In this document: one piece after another, positions 13,437 to 17,054 of the stretch
How the letters are laid out: the number at the start of each line of letters is the position of its first letter
How positions within the stretch are numbered: the first letter of the stretch is position 1
From: Pseudomonadota bacterium
GTDB lineage: Bacteria; Pseudomonadota; Alphaproteobacteria; Rhodospirillales; 2-02-FULL-58-16
Assembly: GCA_022567015.1 (NCBI GenBank)
Contig: JADFHR010000036.1
Coordinates: 1-17,054 of the forward strand
DNA length: 17,054 nt
Reading direction: 5' to 3'
Translations under genes and position numbers: made by a program
The notes under the pieces: generated by a model
Databases searched by the model: none
The model's input: the letters and a program-made list of their open reading frames with translations, nothing else
What the model was told of the DNA's origin: nothing

Positions 13437-15848
13437 TCAACGGGCGAACGCCAGGGCGGCGAGCCCGTAAAGGCCCATGGCCAGGGCGACGACCACGGTG
13501 AAGCCGACGTGGGTGGCGAGCAGGCTCGCCAGCACGGCGCTCAAGACCGAGGCACAGCCGTTCACGCCCCAGGCCCAGGGAACCAGGCTGGGCGCCTGGT
13601 CGGCGACGCGCCTCAGGCCAAGGGGAAACGGCATGCCCATGAAAAAGGCCAGGGGCGCGATCAGCACGACCGAAACCAGGATCTTCACCGCATCGGTTTC
13701 GGCCATCAGCCAGCCGAAGATCACCGGCAGCAGGGCCAGATACACCCCCGCGAACACGATGATGCCGGCCACCGCCAGGGAAATCGGCCGCATGCGGGCC
13801 GCCGCCCGGTGTCCGGCGAACCGGGCCGCGTATCCGCTGCCCACACCGGCGAACACCAGAAAGGCCGCCAGCACGACGGAGATGGCGTACAGGGGATGGC
13901 CGAGGAAAAGCACGAAACGCTGGATGAACGCGATCTCGACGAACAGGAACGCCAGGCCAAGGGCAAAGAAATACACCACCACCCGGCCGCGTCCCGGAGC
14001 GCCCGGCGCCGCCCCCTCCCCGCGTCCCATCCAGGCCAGCGGCAGGACGATGAGCAGGGCGCTGACCATGGCCGCCTGGGCCAGGGTCGCGGCCACGATA
14101 AGATAGCCGCCCTCGAGCAGGGTCATCGCGGCCCGGCCCCTGATGGCGAGGACTTCGGGCAACAGGCGCCACTTGAAGAAGCGGAAGAAGTAGGGCCGGT
14201 CATCGGTGGCCGGGGCGATGTGGAACTTGTAGTCCTCGAGGAACCGCTCCCGCCCAGGGCCCAGCAGGGCCGCCGTTCCGTTGTAAAGAAAGGGTTCGCG
14301 CCAGCGGTTGAAGCGGTTGGCTTCCTCGGGCGCCATGCCCGGATAATAGGAGACGTCGAACGAGCGGGCCTCGGCGAACCGGCGGATGGCGGCGGTGTCT
14401 TCGGCGGTCAGCGGGCCGTTCTTGACCATCAACGTCGCCGTGTTCCAGCTCCGTATCAGGGCGAGGCGCTCCCCCGGCGCCGCCACGCCCAGCCCCTCGA
14501 GCGCGGCGACGGCGGTGGCGAACAGTTTCAGGCTGTCCCGGGGCGGCACCCGCAGCCAGCGGGTGATGGCCAGAATGCCGCCGGGCTCGAGGCGGGCGAG
14601 GTACGCCTCGAACGCCTCCACCGTGTAGAGCGCGCTTTCCTTCAGGGCCAGCACCCCGGCGGCGGACGCGGTGAAGGAATCGAGCAGGCCGACGTGGATC
14701 AGGTCCCAGCGCTGGCCGCTGGCCTCGACGAAGCTCCGCGCTTCGCGTATGTGCAGCCGCACGCCCGGGGCCTGGAACAGGCGGCCGGCGAAACCGGCCA
14801 GGTCCCGGCCCACCAGGTCGGCCATCTGCGGGTTGATCTCCACCGCGTCCACCTGCCGGGCCGCGTGATAGAGGGCGCGCAACACGTCGGCGCCGCCCCC
14901 GGCGCCGAGGATCAGGGTCCTGGGCCGCCTGAGCAGGTGGAACGGTAGCGCCGCCGTCTGCTGGTCCAGGTAGGCGAGCTTCGCGAAGGTGCCGTCGAAG
15001 CGGGTGATGACGGTCAGCCCGTCGCCGTCGGTGAACACCCCCAACTGGGGCGGCGGCCCGGCCTTGGCGTTCAGGCTCAGGCCCGGGGCATGGCGGAACG
15101 GGACGGCGGGACTTTCGACCACGCTGAGCAGGCCGAGGGGGCTGGAGCGTTCGGCGATCACCCGCGCCTGGGGGACATGGAGGGCCAGGCTGAGGCCCTT
15201 GTACGGGGAAGGCCGGGGCGCGATCCAATCGCCCGGCCAGGCGAACGGCACGGTTAGCGCCAGGGCGGCCAGCAGTCCCGCCGGCCACCTGGGGCCGGGG
15301 CCGGCGAAGGCGATCACGGCGGCGGCCGCCAGCCCCAGGCCGCCGAGGGCCCTGAGATAGTCCTCCGGCGCCAGCACGAACAGGGCCAGGAGAACCAGGG
15401 ACGCGCCCGCCCCGGCGCCCATGAGGTCGGCCCGGTAAATGGCGCCGATGCGCTCGCGAAACCGGGAAAGGGCGAGGCCGACACAGGTGGCGGCGCAAAA
15501 GAACGGCAGCGCCAGCAGCAGGTAGATCTGCAGAAGGGCGGCCTGCTGGCCCAGGTCCCAGACGACCTCCAGGGGATTGAACGGCACCCGCCGGGCAAGC
15601 GCGAAACACGCCACGGCGGAAATTCCGAAGGCGGCGGCGAAGCCGGCGAACGCCCGATGGAACCGGGGCTCCAGCCAGCGCCGGGCAAAGACCAGGAACG
15701 TGCCGCTGGCGCCGACGCCCAACAGCGCCAGGCTGATGATCATGAAGGCGAAGTTGTGCCACAGGATGATGGAGAACAGCCGGATGAGCAGGATCTCGTA
15801 GCCGACGGCCGCCGCCGACAGCAGGGCAACCGCGACCACGACCGCCAT
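13437..15848 (-). CDS. Spermidine-synthase-like domain protein with flanking membrane helices
   Basis: An 803-residue fusion. The N-terminal part (to about 205) has several helices, beginning VVAVALLSAAAVGYEILLIR. The middle (about 215-560) is a Rossmann methyltransferase fold of the polyamine synthase type: TLILGAGGGADVLRAL, then the acidic ribose-binding strand VDAVEINP (E337), DLIHVGLLDSF and a later TDDRPYFF. The C-terminal part (about 578-803) has more helices, ending in the PLAFFMGMPFPLGLRRV segment found in such proteins. Similar membrane-bound 'spermidine synthase' proteins are common in bacteria but not characterised; they need not make polyamines. The ATG at 15848 is two bases after the stop of the pcm-like gene, so they form an operon. 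Confidence 0.82.
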   Translation of the reverse strand: MAVVVAVALLSAAAVGYEILLIRLFSIILWHNFAFMIISLALLGVGASGTFLVFARRWLEPRFHRAFAGFAAAFGISAVACFALARRVPFNPLEVVWDLGQQAALLQIYLLLALPFFCAATCVGLALSRFRERIGAIYRADLMGAGAGASLVLLALFVLAPEDYLRALGGLGLAAAAVIAFAGPGPRWPAGLLAALALTVPFAWPGDWIAPRPSPYKGLSLALHVPQARVIAERSSPLGLLSVVESPAVPFRHAPGLSLNAKAGPPPQLGVFTDGDGLTVITRFDGTFAKLAYLDQQTAALPFHLLRRPRTLILGAGGGADVLRALYHAARQVDAVEINPQMADLVGRDLAGFAGRLFQAPGVRLHIREARSFVEASGQRWDLIHVGLLDSFTASAAGVLALKESALYTVEAFEAYLARLEPGGILAITRWLRVPPRDSLKLFATAVAALEGLGVAAPGERLALIRSWNTATLMVKNGPLTAEDTAAIRRFAEARSFDVSYYPGMAPEEANRFNRWREPFLYNGTAALLGPGRERFLEDYKFHIAPATDDRPYFFRFFKWRLLPEVLAIRGRAAMTLLEGGYLIVAATLAQAAMVSALLIVLPLAWMGRGEGAAPGAPGRGRVVVYFFALGLAFLFVEIAFIQRFVLFLGHPLYAISVVLAAFLVFAGVGSGYAARFAGHRAAARMRPISLAVAGIIVFAGVYLALLPVIFGWLMAETDAVKILVSVVLIAPLAFFMGMPFPLGLRRVADQAPSLVPWAWGVNGCASVLSAVLASLLATHVGFTVVVALAMGLYGLAALAFAR

Positions 15849-15850
15849 GG

Positions 15851-16624
15851 TCAGTGGCCGCCGGTCAAGGGCACGAAAGCGACCGGCAGCATAAGCCGCG
15901 TCGTCACCTTGCCGTCCAGATCCTTCTCCACCAGCACCAGGTGTTGGACCAGGAAGGGGGCGCCCACCGGAATCACCATCCGCGCGCCGGGGCGGAGCTG
16001 GGCGACCAGGGGCGGCGGGATGTGGCTGGAGGCGGCGGTGACGATGATGCCGTCGAAAGGGGCGTGGGCCGGCCAGCCGTAGTAGCCGTCGCCGGTGCGG
16101 ACCGTCACGTTGGCGTAGCCGGCGGCGGCCAGCCGCCCCTTGGCGCGGTCGGCCAGGGGCGGCACGATTTCCATGGTGTAGACGTGCTTGACAAGCGGGG
16201 CCAGGACCGCCGCCTGATAGCCCGACCCGGTGCCGACCTCGAGCACCACGTCGTCGCCGTCGACCTCCAGCAGATCGGTCATCAACGCCACGATGTAGGG
16301 CTGGGAAATGGTCTGCCCGTAACCGATGGGGAGCGGCCGGTCATCGTAGGCACGGTCACGCAGGGCCTCGGGAACGAAGGCATGCCTGGGCACCTCGGCC
16401 ATGACGTCCAGCACGTCCGGGGACAGGGCCCGCCGTCCCGGAGACAGCGGCGCCTGACCCGCGATGTCCTCGATGACGCGGACCATTTCCTGCCGCGGCG
16501 CGGCGTACCCGTCGGTGCGCGGCAAGGGGCCGGTGTCGCCGGCCGCCGCCGGGGCGACCGCGAGGACCGGCAGCAGGGCCGCCGCTCCGACGCGCGCCCA
16601 CTTCGCGAAACCGCTGGTCACCAT
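15851..16624 (-). CDS. pcm: Protein-L-isoaspartate O-methyltransferase with signal peptide
   Basis: PCMT methylates isoaspartyl residues in damaged proteins using SAM. The 257-residue protein has the PCMT hallmarks RHAFVPEALRDRAYDDRPLP, the GQTISQP motif (103-109), SAM motif I VLEVGTGSGYQAAVL (about 127-141) and FDGIIVTAASSHIPPPLVAQ. Unlike the cytoplasmic enzyme of about 210 residues, it begins with a basic then hydrophobic stretch (KWARVGAAALLPVLAVAPAA, cleavage expected near residue 28), so it should be exported. SAM is not known to be available in the periplasm, which makes this odd. The ATG at 16624 has GGGGAAG six bases upstream. The spermidine-synthase-like membrane protein follows directly. 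Confidence 0.9.
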   Translation of the reverse strand: MVTSGFAKWARVGAAALLPVLAVAPAAAGDTGPLPRTDGYAAPRQEMVRVIEDIAGQAPLSPGRRALSPDVLDVMAEVPRHAFVPEALRDRAYDDRPLPIGYGQTISQPYIVALMTDLLEVDGDDVVLEVGTGSGYQAAVLAPLVKHVYTMEIVPPLADRAKGRLAAAGYANVTVRTGDGYYGWPAHAPFDGIIVTAASSHIPPPLVAQLRPGARMVIPVGAPFLVQHLVLVEKDLDGKVTTRLMLPVAFVPLTGGH

Positions 16625-16800
16625 GCGTGCTTCCCCGGATACCGGCTTTGGGTCACATGTCCGAGAGGGATTGGGCTAAGTTTTAGCGCATATTCGCGCA
16701 CCGGGCCATGGGGCGGCGGCAACGGGACGGCAACCGTGACGCGGGCCGGCCGTGGACGATGCGAGGCGGCATCCGGCGCCGCCCCGGCGGCCCGCGGGCT
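16625..16800. other. Upstream region of the pcm operon
   Basis: About 175 bases between the pcm start and repeat copy 2. It should hold the pcm promoter on the minus strand; an AT-rich stretch near 16677-16697 (AATATGCGCTAAAACTTAG on the minus strand) is the best place, but no clean -35/-10 pair is visible. I see no gene. Confidence 0.25.
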
Positions 16801-16811
16801 TATACCAAGGG

Positions 16812-16838
16812 GCGCTGATCATGACCCATAGAGACGGC
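16812..16838 (+). repeat. Left terminal inverted repeat of copy 2
   Basis: GCGCTGATCATGAC, then CCATAGAGACGGC. It pairs with the reverse complement of 17028-17054 at 25 of 27 positions. Confidence 0.85.
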
Positions 16839-17027
16839 TTGCCAAGGTTTTCGGCTAGGAGCGTGCGCTGTGGCGATGCGGGGCATCGCGAAGCGTGTGC
16901 GACGCCGTCCGAAAGCCATGGTAAGCCGCCGTTCCGGTCGCGTATGCGGCCCGTCGGAGGGCGTCGAAAAGTTTCGACGATGCGCCGCATCGCCTGAAAC
17001 TTTCCTCCTGCCCGACGAGCCGCCTAC

Positions 17028-17054
17028 GCCATCTCTATGAGTCATGATCAGCGC
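17028..17054 (-). repeat. Right terminal inverted repeat of copy 2
   Basis: On the minus strand it reads GCGCTGATCATGAC, then TCATAGAGATGGC, beginning at the last base of the window. The outer ten bases of the repeat unit are missing because the sequence ends here. Confidence 0.85.

Larger units (their letters stand above)
16801..17054 (+). repeat. MITE-like structured repeat, copy 2 (cut by the window edge)
   Basis: It starts TATACCAAGGGGCGCTGATC. The terminal inverted repeats are 16812-16838 and 17028-17054, 27 bases each with two mismatches, both C/T. Inside are hairpins GCGATGC/GCATCGC, GTCGAAA/TTTCGAC and GATGCG/CGCATC. The outermost TATACCAAGG would be expected again, inverted, just past the edge, giving an element of about 265 bases. 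Short open frames on both strands here (MTHRDG-type) come from the terminal repeat and are not genes. There is no transposase, so any movement would need one in trans. Confidence 0.8.

Noticed and set aside
13407..14948. Plus-strand frame of 513 codons opposite the spermidine-synthase-like gene
   Set aside because: Gln/His/Gly/Arg-rich shadow without domains; the minus strand has clear SAM-fold motifs.
16752..17045. Short MTHRDG-type frames on both strands in repeat copy 2
   Set aside because: Both begin in the terminal inverted repeat, so the shared start is explained by the DNA symmetry; no ribosome site or domain.
1..17054. CRISPR array, tRNA or rRNA genes, defence islands, phage genes
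   Set aside because: No regularly spaced repeats, tRNA-like cloverleaf or rRNA words, and no cas, restriction or phage proteins were seen on either strand.

Overview
The window looks like one contig from a GC-rich alphaproteobacterium, probably in or near the Rhodospirillales. The basis is the glycine cleavage operon layout (gcvT-gcvH-gcvPA-gcvPB behind a tandem glycine riboswitch), alphaproteobacterial-type QueE and CobQ, and strong G/C third-position bias. No tRNA, rRNA, CRISPR array or replication origin was seen. The taxonomic placement is an inference from protein style, not from a search.

Left end (1 to about 860, minus strand). This part does not fit the rest. The CobQ reading frame stops resembling cobyric acid synthase near 842-866, at a short Ser-Ala-Asp-Gly-Arg word, and continues in frame as WD40-like repeats ending at 530. 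Next comes a partial, lower-GC gene for a secreted protein with planctomycete-like character. This is either an assembly chimera at a shared short word or a real recombination event; the first is more likely.

Minus-strand block 860-7650. A sigma70-like promoter (7616-7643) drives a two-aptamer glycine riboswitch (7352-7546), then gcvT, gcvH, gcvPA and gcvPB, tightly packed with TAATG and TGATG overlaps. Together these encode the T, H and two-subunit P proteins that degrade glycine. queE (7-deazaguanine synthesis), a 26-codon remnant of an IS110-type transposase, and cobQ (cobalamin synthesis) follow on the same strand. The remnant overlaps the cobQ start.

Middle (7663-13040). A lipoprotein gene is coupled to a dual CDGSH iron-sulfur gene on the minus strand. 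Two small plus-strand genes, 3.3 kb apart, encode Asp/Arg-rich proteins with DRR repeats and a shared ERR-x-GRDR core. Between them lie a small two-helix membrane protein (minus) and a glycosyltransferase pair (plus): a multi-membrane GT39/ArnT-like enzyme and a GT2 polyprenyl-phosphate glycosyltransferase. These two plausibly make and use a lipid-linked sugar for envelope modification. A stand-alone receiver domain with a degraded acidic pocket (minus) converges on the second DRR gene across a terminator.

Right end (13041-17054). A two-gene minus-strand operon encodes a protein-L-isoaspartate methyltransferase with an apparent signal peptide and a large spermidine-synthase-like protein with membrane segments on both sides. 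Two same-orientation copies of a structured, MITE-like repeat flank it. The right copy has 27-bp terminal inverted repeats and is cut off by the window edge about 10 bases before its expected end, which suggests the contig broke inside a multicopy repeat.
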